In this document: in pieces, positions 1 through 9,600 of the stretch
Layout of the letters: each line of letters opens with the position of its first letter
Numbering within the stretch: the stretch's first letter is position 1
Source of the DNA: Bacteroidota bacterium
GTDB lineage: Bacteria; Bacteroidota; Bacteroidia; B-17B0; Aurantibacillaceae
Assembly (NCBI GenBank): GCA_947487905.1
Contig: CANLAV010000005.1
Span: 1-47,138, forward strand
Length of the DNA stretch: 47,138 bases
Reading direction: 5' to 3'
Position numbers and translations under genes: made by a program
The notes under the pieces: model-generated
What the model saw: only the letters and a program-made list of their open reading frames with translations
What the model was told of the DNA's origin: nothing
Database searches by the model: none

Positions 1-24
1 AATGAATTTATTGCGAACAATTTG

Positions 25-108
25 TTATTTATTTGGTCCAGCTAATGCTAACCAAGTAATTAAAATAACGGCAATTAGACCAAGGCCTATAAGTGATTTT
101 TTATCCAT
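25..108 (-). CDS. 27-codon membrane ORF, possibly the interrupted 5' end of yidC
   Basis: Reading the minus strand from the ATG at 108 gives a short ORF starting MDKKSLIGLGLIAVIL, with one transmembrane helix (about residues 6-23), then GPNK and TAA at 25-27. Beyond the stop the same frame stays open to the window edge with QIVRNKFI. Bacteroidota YidC insertases commonly begin with a MDxxxxIGxxLI helix followed by a short E/Q/R/K-rich stretch, so this resembles a yidC start in which one codon after the helix is a stop. A TATATTTG -7 element lies just upstream. It may be a real break, a sequencing error or an unrelated membrane microprotein. The resemblance is by eye and the gene is cut by the window. 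Confidence 0.4.
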   Translation of the reverse strand: MDKKSLIGLGLIAVILITWLALAGPNK

Positions 109-131
109 GATAAGGAAATAATTTTTGGATG

Positions 132-139
132 CAAATATA
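132..139 (-). promoter_or_regulatory. -7 promoter element TATATTTG for the yidC-like ORF
   Basis: The minus strand reads TATATTTGC, a full match to the Bacteroidota -7 consensus TAnnTTTG, 23 bp before the ATG at 108. I see no TTTG -33 box at the usual 19-23 bp spacing. The element supports transcription starting here and the ATG at 108 as the intended start. Confidence 0.5.
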
Positions 140-203
140 TGTTTTTTTAGCTATTATGATAAGCTAAAAATGACAAATAAAAGGATTAAAAATATATGAA
201 TGT

Positions 204-596
204 CTAAAGATTCCGCTTTATGTTTTCAGCACATTCGATAAATTCTTCTTTTGAGTATGTTAATTTATCGTTAGCGAAATTCATGTCATTCATTGTGTTT
301 ATTGGAACAAGATGAATGTGGGCATGCGGAACTTCTAGTCCAATTACAGCCATTCCAATGCGATTGCAAGGATATGTTACTCTTATTGCTTCAGAAATTT
401 TTTTTGTAAATAGCATTAAACCTTGATACGTTTCCGAATCTAAATCAAACATGTAATCAATTTCTTTTTTTGGAACAACGAGTGTATGGCCTTTTTTTAG
501 GGGGAAAATATCTAAAAAGGCTATGTAATTTTCATCCTCCGCAATTTTATAGCATGGAATTTCTCCATTAATTATTTTCGTGAAAATACTTGGCAT
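204..596 (-). CDS. HIT family hydrolase (HIT domain protein)
   Basis: A 130-residue single-domain histidine-triad protein. The catalytic triad motif HAHIHLVP lies at residues 91-98 and fits HxHxHxx. The N-terminal SIFTKIINGEIPCYKI and the GHTLVVPK segment are typical of the Hint/HinT branch. Such enzymes hydrolyse nucleoside phosphoramidates or related nucleotide conjugates in the cytoplasm, but the physiological substrate cannot be read from sequence. It follows greA on the same strand with a 7 bp gap, so the two are almost certainly one operon. Length and motifs are normal for the family. Confidence 0.93.
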   Translation of the reverse strand: MPSIFTKIINGEIPCYKIAEDENYIAFLDIFPLKKGHTLVVPKKEIDYMFDLDSETYQGLMLFTKKISEAIRVTYPCNRIGMAVIGLEVPHAHIHLVPINTMNDMNFANDKLTYSKEEFIECAENIKRNL

Positions 597-603
597 TTTT
601 AGC

Positions 604-1077
604 TTATAAACTAATCTCTAAGATTTGAAATGGAATTACACCAGCAGGAACAGTAACGTCGACATTTTCTCCAACCTTTTTCCCAACCAAAGCTTTTCCT
701 ATAGGAGAATCTATCGAGATTTTTCCTGATTTTAAATCGGCTTCATTTTCTGCAACAATGGTATACTTCATCTCCATGTTGTTTTTCAGATTTTTAATTT
801 TTACGGTTGTTAAAATACTCACTTTATTTACATCTAATTGAGAACTATCAACAATTCGAGCATTAGCCACAATTTCTTCTAACTTTCCAATTTTAATCTC
901 TAACAGTCCTTGATCATTTTTTGCAGCATCATATTCTGCATTCTCGGATAGATCGCCTTTATCGCGAGCGTCAGCAATTGCTTTTATGATTATTTTTCGC
1001 TCCACTGTTTTAAGATGATTTAATTCATCTTTTAGTTTCTTCAATCCTACTTCTGTATAATATGCAATTGTAGCCAT
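604..1077 (-). CDS. greA: transcription elongation factor GreA
   Basis: A 157-residue GreA. The N-terminal coiled coil (about residues 8-75) carries the tip motif ARDKGDLSENAEYDAAK at 37-53, with acidic residues D42 and E45 that reach into the RNA polymerase secondary channel and promote cleavage of backtracked transcripts. The C-terminal FKBP-like domain includes SPIGKALVGKKVGE at about 124-137. Length is normal. It is the first gene of a greA-HIT operon and is separated from the upstream PorV-like gene by a hairpin terminator at 1091-1126. Confidence 0.97.
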   Translation of the reverse strand: MATIAYYTEVGLKKLKDELNHLKTVERKIIIKAIADARDKGDLSENAEYDAAKNDQGLLEIKIGKLEEIVANARIVDSSQLDVNKVSILTTVKIKNLKNNMEMKYTIVAENEADLKSGKISIDSPIGKALVGKKVGENVDVTVPAGVIPFQILEISL

Positions 1078-1090
1078 ATGTTTATATATT

Positions 1091-1126
1091 CTTAAAATAA
1101 AAGAATCCCGAATTTCTTCGGGACTC
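1091..1126 (-). terminator. Rho-independent terminator of the TonB receptor/PorV operon
   Basis: On the minus strand a 10 bp stem (positions 1117-1126 paired with 1103-1112, core CCCGAA/TTCGGG, one G-U pair) closes a GAAA tetraloop and is followed by a TTTTATTTT run. It lies 28 bp past the PorV-like stop codon and before greA, so it ends the three-gene operon that starts at 10279. Confidence 0.85.
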
Positions 1127-1154
1127 TAAACATTGTTTGATTTAGGTTTTGTTT

Positions 1155-2243
1155 TTAAAAGTTAATTCTTGCGCCAAATGAATGAACTCCTCCAAATGGA
1201 TTTGTAAATCGGTAAGAATAGTCAACACCAAAAGTTGACTTTTTTTCACCGATAGGAACTTCAAACGTTATGCCGCAAGAAGGGCCAGTAAAAGCCGTTG
1301 TTCTTTCAGCATCACCCTTAAAAATCCCTTGTTCCATAACCATTCCACCACGAACCATAATAAATTCTTTCCAACCATATTCAACACCAATTAATAAATT
1401 ATCCTTTGTAAATGAATTAGAAGTGAAATTTCCTGCTACAGTTAAACGATGTGTTTTTAAAAGACCAGTTGTATCTTTAGTTAAATAAATATCATAAGCT
1501 GCACCAATATTTAGCAAAGCAGGTAAATCAAATGCTGCAGATTTACTACTTGAAGTCATTTGGTATTGGTTACCGTAAGCATTCGTTACCGTATTTTGAA
1601 TAGATAAACCATCGCCTTTATATTGCATTTTTGGTCCCCAATTTTTCAATGAAACTCCTAAATGAACTTGATCGTATTTTCCTGTGTGATACTGAATACC
1701 TGCATCGATAGAAACTCCTTGCGCTTTCACGTTATCAATTCCTTCTGATAATACACGTAAAGTAATTCCACCATAAATATTATCTGAAAATCCTTTTGCA
1801 TAAGAAAGGGCGATGTTAGTAAAGCGTGGAGTAAACGTTCCTAATCCACCTTCTGGCTGATCCTCCGTTGTTCTCTCAATTTTACCAGCATTAATAGACA
1901 TAATACCAATACCAATCGCGCCCGTTTCTCCAACTCTTTGTGATATACCAAATGTATTTATATTTATACCTGTTCCTACTAACCAAGCAGAACGCATAAA
2001 CATAATCTCCGTTTTACGCGTAAATGCTAACCCAGCAACATTGGTGTATTGCGATTCTAATCCACGAGTACGAGAGGAATTTGCTCCAGCCCAACCTGCA
2101 GAGCGAGCGTAAGGATTAATTAATAATTGGGAAGCTCCAGCTTGACCAGCTCTTTCGGGATTACCGGCAAGAGCATGATTACTTGTGATTAGAATTGAAC
2201 CTGTTAACGTTAAGGTTAATGCTATATGTTTTATTGACTTCAT
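1155..2243 (-). CDS. PorV/PorQ-family outer-membrane beta-barrel protein
   Basis: A 362-residue protein with a signal peptide (about residues 1-26, ending HALA before GNPERAG) and alternating beta-strand sequence to a C-terminal phenylalanine, as in outer-membrane barrels. The mature N-terminus, with AGQAGASQLLINPYARSAG and a following NVAGLAF, matches the PorV/PorQ/FadL-like family pattern (G-A-x-x-LL-x-x-P-x-A-R, then N-x-AGLA). PorV escorts T9SS cargo to the cell-surface attachment complex; PorQ also belongs to that pathway. Here the gene is the last of an operon, 26 bp after a giant protein with a sorting-type C-terminus, so I infer a role in exporting or anchoring that protein. It may be a PorV-like paralogue rather than the genome's main PorV. 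Confidence 0.85.
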   Translation of the reverse strand: MKSIKHIALTLTLTGSILITSNHALAGNPERAGQAGASQLLINPYARSAGWAGANSSRTRGLESQYTNVAGLAFTRKTEIMFMRSAWLVGTGININTFGISQRVGETGAIGIGIMSINAGKIERTTEDQPEGGLGTFTPRFTNIALSYAKGFSDNIYGGITLRVLSEGIDNVKAQGVSIDAGIQYHTGKYDQVHLGVSLKNWGPKMQYKGDGLSIQNTVTNAYGNQYQMTSSSKSAAFDLPALLNIGAAYDIYLTKDTTGLLKTHRLTVAGNFTSNSFTKDNLLIGVEYGWKEFIMVRGGMVMEQGIFKGDAERTTAFTGPSCGITFEVPIGEKKSTFGVDYSYRFTNPFGGVHSFGARINF

Positions 2244-2269
2244 AATTCGTATTTAATTAAAATTAATGC

Positions 2270-5200
2270 TTAATAGCTTTGTAAATCTAATGGACGCATA
2301 ACACCAAACCATTTTAAAATCTTTTCCCCAACGCCTGGTACATCAATGTGAATAATGTATAATCCACTTGCTACTGGAATACCACTTTGGTTTTTAATGT
2401 CCCAATCTTGGAAAGGAGATCGCTTAGAATGAACGTATTCAGATGTAGATACATTAATTTCTTCCTGACCTGAAACATCTCTATCAAAAGTTCTTACTAG
2501 AGTTCCATTCATGGTGAAGATTTTAATTTTACACTTATTGGGCAGATTAGTGATACGTACAACATTCTCTAATCTGCTCTTTTCATAAGTTGAATAAGCA
2601 TAATAAGGATTTGGAACAACATTAATTAAATCTAAAGCAGATTTAGCTTGATTTGAATTATTGATATCTGTAAAAATATCTGCTGTACTAAATCCATATA
2701 AACCAAAATTATTATTCTTAGCTGCTAAAACTGTATCTGTTGATAAGTTTGAATATTGAGCAACCGATGGCATAGTAGGACAAGCTGCCACACCCGATGA
2801 GAATACTGATAAAGCATCAAAATAAGACCCTGATAAACCACGTTTGTAGGATTTTTTGACTCTTAATCTTACTTTAGCATCACAAGGCATATTTGCTGGA
2901 TTTGTAAAAGCAAATCTATTATCAGTTAATAAGGGAATATTAACCCACATGGCATCAGACCAAATGTTTCTCATGTATACATCCGATTGAATTCCAGTAG
3001 AAGGGGCAGCCTTTTTATATTCATTAAATAAATCCCTGTACTTTGAATATGGACCAGCTCCTATTAATTGGCCATTTAAACCTGACGCTGCATTGTATTT
3101 TGAATCACTTCTACTGTGCCCAAATACATAGATGTAATGTCTTCCTCCAAATGCATAACGATAACCCGTTTCAGTTGAAGTTTTAGTTGGATTCCACATC
3201 ATATCACGTCCGTTATTAGCTCCTTGGTAAGAATCTTCTCCAAAAGCAATATTTAAACGCTCACCCGTTTCAATATTAACTGCGTAACCCGGGAACCAAC
3301 CACAGCCGTAATTAAAAGTATCAGAAGGTGCTACAGCCTCTTCTTGATTACAGCCTGGATTTCCCCAAGCAACACCTTGTTTATCAACTGATCTTGCTCT
3401 TCTTAAGTCAAATTTCTTTGCACCTGTAGGATTTGCAGCCACTTCGTCACATTGTTCAATAACCAATGCACGAGTCCATTTACTCTTATCTGAAGTAAAT
3501 ACAATATCTACACTTGATAAATTTCTTAAATCAAATGGTGTATTTAAGGCCCCTGAAGAATACATACTGCCATAACCTGGTGCTCCGCTTGTTGCAGTAT
3601 TTGGAAGTGCAGCCACTTTATAAGGAGCAGATAATGCATAAGGAGACCAAGTTCCTCCTAAAATACCTTCAAATATTTGATTTGGATCTAAAAAATTACC
3701 AGAAGAGAAACTATAATCATTTTGATTTGCGTCAGTAGAACTTGCGTAAGAACCTGAACGAATCCAGTTATTACCATCCGTACCATCTCGATCAGGTACA
3801 CCTGTTAACCATATTTTGGTTGGATCTGAGAAACTAATCGTTCCCTCTAAGAAATCTCCATTTTGAACAATTCTATCTGTTAACGCATTTACTGGTGAAG
3901 AAACGCCGGCAACATCAGTCACTTGACCAATTTTAACAGAAAGTCCAATTTCACTGAAATAAAACTCTTCTCCAACTCTTATAGATTTACAAGGTTTATA
4001 TTCTTTATTATTTGTAACATCTTTTAATATCCATGTTACACTATCGCCTGCTATCGAACCGAACCTAGTGCTTTTTGTAGAAACTTTATCGTTAATATTA
4101 TAAACACAAGCATTTGCTAATGCAGCAGCTTCATCTTTATAATAATTCTTTTTGATAAAACTAACTGTAAATTCAGCGTTAGGCACATTTAAAGGATCTA
4201 CCACTTTAATATTAATTGGGCCTTTGCCATTAGCATACGTTATCACATCAGTTCTTCCACCATTACTAACAACTTGATTCATTGTTTCGTCGGTAAAATC
4301 AACAATGTTTCCACCATTTCCATGACCTTCATACCTTGTAATTTTTGGTCCGTAACCATAATACGAATTTGAAACGGAACCACCTTTTTCAGGGTCTGGT
4401 ATATGAGGTATACCATATGCTTTTTTAGATTTTCTTCCCTCTAAATACGTTTTCTTTTGTCCTAAATAACTAGCTGAATTTAATCCAGACCAAGGCACAT
4501 CCTCTTTATATTGAGCATATTGATTGTAGGCATAAGCAACAGTCAAGAAGTAATATGTTTTGTTATTAATGACTTGTTTATCACTCGTTTGGGAAAACTC
4601 ATCTTTTGTAAAATGAAATGTTGAAGAAAGTCCGTTATCTGTTCCTTCTGCTTTTACTACAGCGCGATCTCCTGCACTTGTTGGATCGTATTCGTAATTA
4701 ATCAATCTTTTAATGCCATTATTTATATCGCAGCTAAAAACCAATTTAGCTTTTGATAAATCCGTTAAGTCTTCTTGAGTCACACCATCGTTACGTAATT
4801 GGTAAACCTTGAATCCTTCAAAACGGTAATACCTATCCACATTTTTAAATAACTGTGTTGGAGCACCACCGCTTGAAATTAGAGTTACCGTATCAACAAT
4901 AATAGAAACATCTAATTCCTTGTATTGATTTAAATAATTATTTGAAGCTGGTTTGTTAGCAAAATACAAAATCAACTCATTATCTAACTCTTGAATAGTC
5001 ATATCAGGAGCCTCTGGTCCACTTAATACTTTGAAACAATTGTCAAATAAAGATTGTGCTTTATCATCTGCTATTTTTAATAATGGAATAGCTGATTTAG
5101 GTGAATTTGGTGCAGTTGCTTTCGCCCATGGCATACCATAAGTCACGTAATTAACAGCTCCAGCTTCTAACTCAAAAGGGCCTGATGATTGCAAGAATCG

Positions 5201-6583
5201 TCTATCTCCAGGCAATGTACTTTCTTCCCATGAAGCAGGCCCACAAGGACTTGCAGAATAAGTGTCTCCAGGGAATAAAAAACCAGTTGGAATAGAGCCG
5301 CCGTAACCACTAGCTGCATCACAGGTAAAAGGTGTTCCATCTTTCCAAAAACCAGACATATACTGATACGTTTGAACAGCATTTTGAGGGTCTGTAGTTT
5401 GAGGGTTAAATCCTGGTAAACTATTATTAAAATAGAAAAACTTACTCATTCCCATTTGTTCACCTGCCTCATCTACAAATCCGTTGGTATTATCATCTAT
5501 TCCATTTGTTGTATTAATTGGTCCTTGAAAAAAGTCGCAACCGAAAGAGGGAATATAATCTAAATAGCCATTTGCACCACTTCCTGTTTCATCATATGAA
5601 TCACCATTATAAATATAACCTAAACCTCTTTTTACATCACAACCAATATAGTCATCTTTGTATTGACCCAAATCGGCGTCAACAAATACGGTCATATAAG
5701 CATCAGTTAATTTAAAAGATGAACGATTAATAATCTGATAACTATAGAATGTCATGTTATTAATATCGTCAGTTGTTTTAAATGCAAACGCTTGTGCTCT
5801 AACTTCTAATCCAATAGCTATACCGCCTGTAGCTTGATGAATATCTCCTTTATCATTATAAACCCACCATAATGTTTCATCTCCAAACACACGCGCTTTA
5901 CAAACTCCTAAATTATCTTTACCAGCGTTATTATAAACGTCGTAATATGGATAATCACCTTGCTCTGGCTCATAAACTCCATCTCCGCCTGCTACACCAA
6001 ATTTATCAACCCAAGGCGCTAAATAAGGATCCTGATTCAAAGATAAATCTCCATTTCCTGGCCAGTTTTTAATATTACTTGTAACAGATCCCCCTGATAG
6101 CACAAATGCATCAACTTCTGAACGAGTTATTCTAAAAATTTTATCATATTTTTGACAAACGTCACTATTTACAGTTGCATCAACAGTACTTAATGGACCA
6201 GTCCAAAAATCAATACCATCTTGTCTGTAAGTTTGAGCTGCTACCTTAAGCTGTCCACCTACATCTAAACCCCCAAACCATACGTTACCAGCAAAAGTTG
6301 ATGAAACCCATTTTGATTTTTCTTCTACCTTTGGTATAACGTAATACGCACTTCCAGTTCCAAATAAATCCCACCACATGTCTGAACCAGAATAAATAAT
6401 CGTTCTCACGTTATTCACGGCTAATTCAGCAGAAGATTGAGGGGCAGAGCAACCTGCCATCACTCGACTCACGTCAGAAGTTCTGAAAACATTTCCTTCT
6501 TTTTGTCTTGCGTTAACAGAAAAAGCGCTTAAAGCTGTAGCTACTATTAATAGGTTTCTGTTTATTTTGTTTATTGTTTGCAT
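2270..6583 (-). CDS. giant exported protein with T9SS/FlgD-like C-terminal sorting domain
   Basis: A 1437-residue protein with an N-terminal signal peptide (about residues 1-25, ending SVNA). The last 119 residues (1319-1437) start with INVVPNPYYAYS and contain IKIFTMNGTLVRTF, WDIKNQSGIPVASGLYIIHI, the pattern of T9SS type A / FlgD-Ig-like sorting domains. Around residues 358-375 is a GIDDNTNGFVDEAGE stretch resembling calcium-binding DxDxNG loops. The long middle is rich in Y, W, N and G and I assign it to no enzyme family. It starts 18 bp after the TonB receptor stop and is followed 26 bp later by a PorV-like gene, so all three are probably co-transcribed. I infer a cell-surface or extracellular protein partnered with the receptor. 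Molecular function is unknown. Confidence 0.9.
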   Translation of the reverse strand: MQTINKINRNLLIVATALSAFSVNARQKEGNVFRTSDVSRVMAGCSAPQSSAELAVNNVRTIIYSGSDMWWDLFGTGSAYYVIPKVEEKSKWVSSTFAGNVWFGGLDVGGQLKVAAQTYRQDGIDFWTGPLSTVDATVNSDVCQKYDKIFRITRSEVDAFVLSGGSVTSNIKNWPGNGDLSLNQDPYLAPWVDKFGVAGGDGVYEPEQGDYPYYDVYNNAGKDNLGVCKARVFGDETLWWVYNDKGDIHQATGGIAIGLEVRAQAFAFKTTDDINNMTFYSYQIINRSSFKLTDAYMTVFVDADLGQYKDDYIGCDVKRGLGYIYNGDSYDETGSGANGYLDYIPSFGCDFFQGPINTTNGIDDNTNGFVDEAGEQMGMSKFFYFNNSLPGFNPQTTDPQNAVQTYQYMSGFWKDGTPFTCDAASGYGGSIPTGFLFPGDTYSASPCGPASWEESTLPGDRRFLQSSGPFELEAGAVNYVTYGMPWAKATAPNSPKSAIPLLKIADDKAQSLFDNCFKVLSGPEAPDMTIQELDNELILYFANKPASNNYLNQYKELDVSIIVDTVTLISSGGAPTQLFKNVDRYYRFEGFKVYQLRNDGVTQEDLTDLSKAKLVFSCDINNGIKRLINYEYDPTSAGDRAVVKAEGTDNGLSSTFHFTKDEFSQTSDKQVINNKTYYFLTVAYAYNQYAQYKEDVPWSGLNSASYLGQKKTYLEGRKSKKAYGIPHIPDPEKGGSVSNSYYGYGPKITRYEGHGNGGNIVDFTDETMNQVVSNGGRTDVITYANGKGPINIKVVDPLNVPNAEFTVSFIKKNYYKDEAAALANACVYNINDKVSTKSTRFGSIAGDSVTWILKDVTNNKEYKPCKSIRVGEEFYFSEIGLSVKIGQVTDVAGVSSPVNALTDRIVQNGDFLEGTISFSDPTKIWLTGVPDRDGTDGNNWIRSGSYASSTDANQNDYSFSSGNFLDPNQIFEGILGGTWSPYALSAPYKVAALPNTATSGAPGYGSMYSSGALNTPFDLRNLSSVDIVFTSDKSKWTRALVIEQCDEVAANPTGAKKFDLRRARSVDKQGVAWGNPGCNQEEAVAPSDTFNYGCGWFPGYAVNIETGERLNIAFGEDSYQGANNGRDMMWNPTKTSTETGYRYAFGGRHYIYVFGHSRSDSKYNAASGLNGQLIGAGPYSKYRDLFNEYKKAAPSTGIQSDVYMRNIWSDAMWVNIPLLTDNRFAFTNPANMPCDAKVRLRVKKSYKRGLSGSYFDALSVFSSGVAACPTMPSVAQYSNLSTDTVLAAKNNNFGLYGFSTADIFTDINNSNQAKSALDLINVVPNPYYAYSTYEKSRLENVVRITNLPNKCKIKIFTMNGTLVRTFDRDVSGQEEINVSTSEYVHSKRSPFQDWDIKNQSGIPVASGLYIIHIDVPGVGEKILKWFGVMRPLDLQSY

Positions 6584-6601
6584 AATAGAATATTTTATTG
6601 A

Positions 6602-9600
6602 TTAGAAATCTAACATTACACCAATTCTGATGGTACGTGGGCGTGAATAATTACCTGGATTATTTAAATAAATAGCATATTGGTCTTGAAAACCTTGCGG
6701 ACTCACGTTACTATTTGCAGCTTGCTGACCTATCCCTGTATTTAAATACCCGTCATCATCAGCATTTCCTGTATAATTGTAAACACTTTGAATATTTCTT
6801 GTGTTTAATAAATTCAATACTTGTAAATAGATATTTAAAGCAGCTGTCTTCTTTTTATCACCTTCTTTCTTGCCCCAAGTTAATTCAACATCCTTATCTA
6901 TACGAAGATTTGCACGGTATTGCCAAGGTTTATTAGACCCATTTAATGACCCTAAAATTGATGTTCTTCCTCCTACAGAAGTTGCAGATTGATAACGCGT
7001 ATAAGGTGTTCCAGAACCAACTAGAAAACTTAAGTTAGCACCCATGTTTTGAAATATTTGTACAGTTTGCTGTGTACCTTTTTTATTTCTATTAAAGTTT
7101 GGTCCCTTATAATCTTTACCTTCTCCAAAACGATAATCCAAGGTAAATACCATATTATGTCTTTGGTCATAATCTAATGGCAACGTGACTCTTAAATTAG
7201 GTTGACCAGAGTTTGCAAGATTTGCACCAGAATTTGGGCCAGAACCAGAACCTTCAGCAAATTGCAATGTATAATTCGCATCAAATTGTAATCCTTTTGT
7301 TCTACGCATTTGAAACTCTAAAGATAAACCTTTAACTGTTCCAAAATCTTGATTCGCATAAGTCGTATATGATTTCGGATAAGCCTGGTTGACGTTTACA
7401 ACTGTAACTTGATTTCTTAATTCGCGATAAAAAGTCGTAATTTTTAATACAGCATTCTTCTTTTCATTTAATACTTGATTATACCCTAATTCATAATCAA
7501 TTGTTCTTTCTGGCAATAAATTAGAGTTAGTTAAAAAAGGTAGACTAGACGTAGACCCAATAAAATAATAGTCTTTTGGATCAAAACGCATATTAATATC
7601 CCCAAATCCTCCATTAGAAGGGCGTTGCGTTAATACATCGTAATGAGCAAAGAAACCTGCTACATCTGATATTGGGAATGAAAAAGCCACGCGAGGCATA
7701 ATATTAATTTGTGGCTTATAATCTGTAAATGAATTAACACTAAATGCATTATTGGTAGCAAAATCTACATCTTTTAACCAAGGCGTTACTTTACCATCAA
7801 CAGCTAAAGCATTTGGATCGGTAATTTCTTTACCTTCCGAATTGTACCAAGTTGTTCCATCTCTATATCCCGTAATTTTTGGTGAAGTACTCTTAATATC
7901 ATCTACGTATACTACAAAATCATCTTTAATATTGTCAGGCTTTCCTTCTGCTTTTTCTCCTGCTGTATACGCTTCATGAAATAAATATCTATCCTTTAAT
8001 ACCTTTTGATTAGCATCGAAACGATCAATACGAACACCTACATTGAACTTAATGTCTTTGTAATCAAATTTATCTTGAATATAACCAGCCACATAAATTG
8101 GTTTAAATCCACCAACGTTTAACGTTTGATTTCCTTTGTCATCTCTTTTATTTAAAAAACGATCAAAAGAAGTGTTGTTATTGTCTTTGTTACCTAAGTA
8201 ATCGTAACCCCAATAGTCTACTAAACTACCAACTCCTTTATTTAATAGATCAGATGCACTAAACATGCTTAATTTTAAATCATCAGGATTTAAGGCATCT
8301 GTATTAATAAATGATTGATTACTTGCCGCTAAGCCCATTTGCTCTCTGATTGATTTATCAAATTGACTTTGAGATTCGGAATTATAAACGTAATTTGAAT
8401 AATAATGATTTTCAGAACCACTTAATTCAGGCACTAAAACACTATTTTTTGTGTCTAAAGTCGTTAAATGTGTATTAGTAATTTGACGCATTCTTTCCCA
8501 TAATCCAATTGGAAACACATCATACCCAGTCATATTTCTTTGGTCGTATTCAACACCAACCATCAAAGCATGGTTCTTAATATCAGCGGAGAAATTAGAA
8601 GCAAAACGAAGTTGAGAGTTATCTCTCATCCCGTAGTTATTGTATTGACGACCTGTAGCGGCAAACAAACCATAAATTCCAGATGGCCTATCTCCGTTAA
8701 TAAATCCGAAATTACTTTGAACATTTTGAATGGTTGGCAAACTTCCATAATAATCAAACACTTGCGATGTATAATTAGCAGCAGTTGCATTTACTTCACT
8801 TCTTTCGAATGTAACTGGACTAAAAGAACGCCCTTGATATTGCCAATAAGAACTATCCGTGCCAGCATAAATATTATCGTAATTAGAAATACCTGTATCA
8901 ACGGTTAAATTAAATTTACCAATATACCCATAATTAAAAATTTTATCTTTGTGAGAATCATCTTGCGTTTTTTGTTTAGATCTTTCGTAAGAAGCTAAGA
9001 ATGTAAAATAGGCATTTGAAATTACAGATTGTGTTTTTTCCTTATTATCTCCTGTTTGAGCTGTGCCAAATTTTTGACGAACATTTCCGTATAAACGATA
9101 AGTCGTTGAAATTATTTGTGGGTTATTTTGTGGGTTATATAAAGAATACCCATATTCAAAACTATGTCTATTTCCATAATCAAAAGCACCACCCAACGTT
9201 AAATTGGTGTTTGGTGTAATTTTAAAATCTAATTTACCATTTAACTGAATGCCCCTTGACGCTACATTTTGACGAGCGCTCACTCTATCAAAGTCCCCAT
9301 TTGTTACATAATATAGGGCAGGATTAAATCCTTGACCAGATGGAGCTACAACTAAAGGTGTTGTTTCAATTTCTTTTAACTTTTCATCTTTTAATTTATA
9401 CACTTTATTATATGAAGGATCAGGGTCTTTTTCATAAGTACCTTGCCCTGAAACTATAAATCCAATGATGGGAGTTTTATTGCCAGCAGAATCTTTCTTT
9501 TGCCAAACTGGCCCACCAATTGAAAAACCTAATGAGTTATAACCATATTTATCAGTTATTTGTGAAGAGATTAATTCTACACCTCCAAAAAATTTACTTT

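Noticed and set aside
8540-8908. A 122-codon plus-strand ORF inside the TonB receptor gene
   Set aside because: It lies antisense to a long gene with clear domains, has no promoter or recognisable protein features, and is likely a shadow frame.
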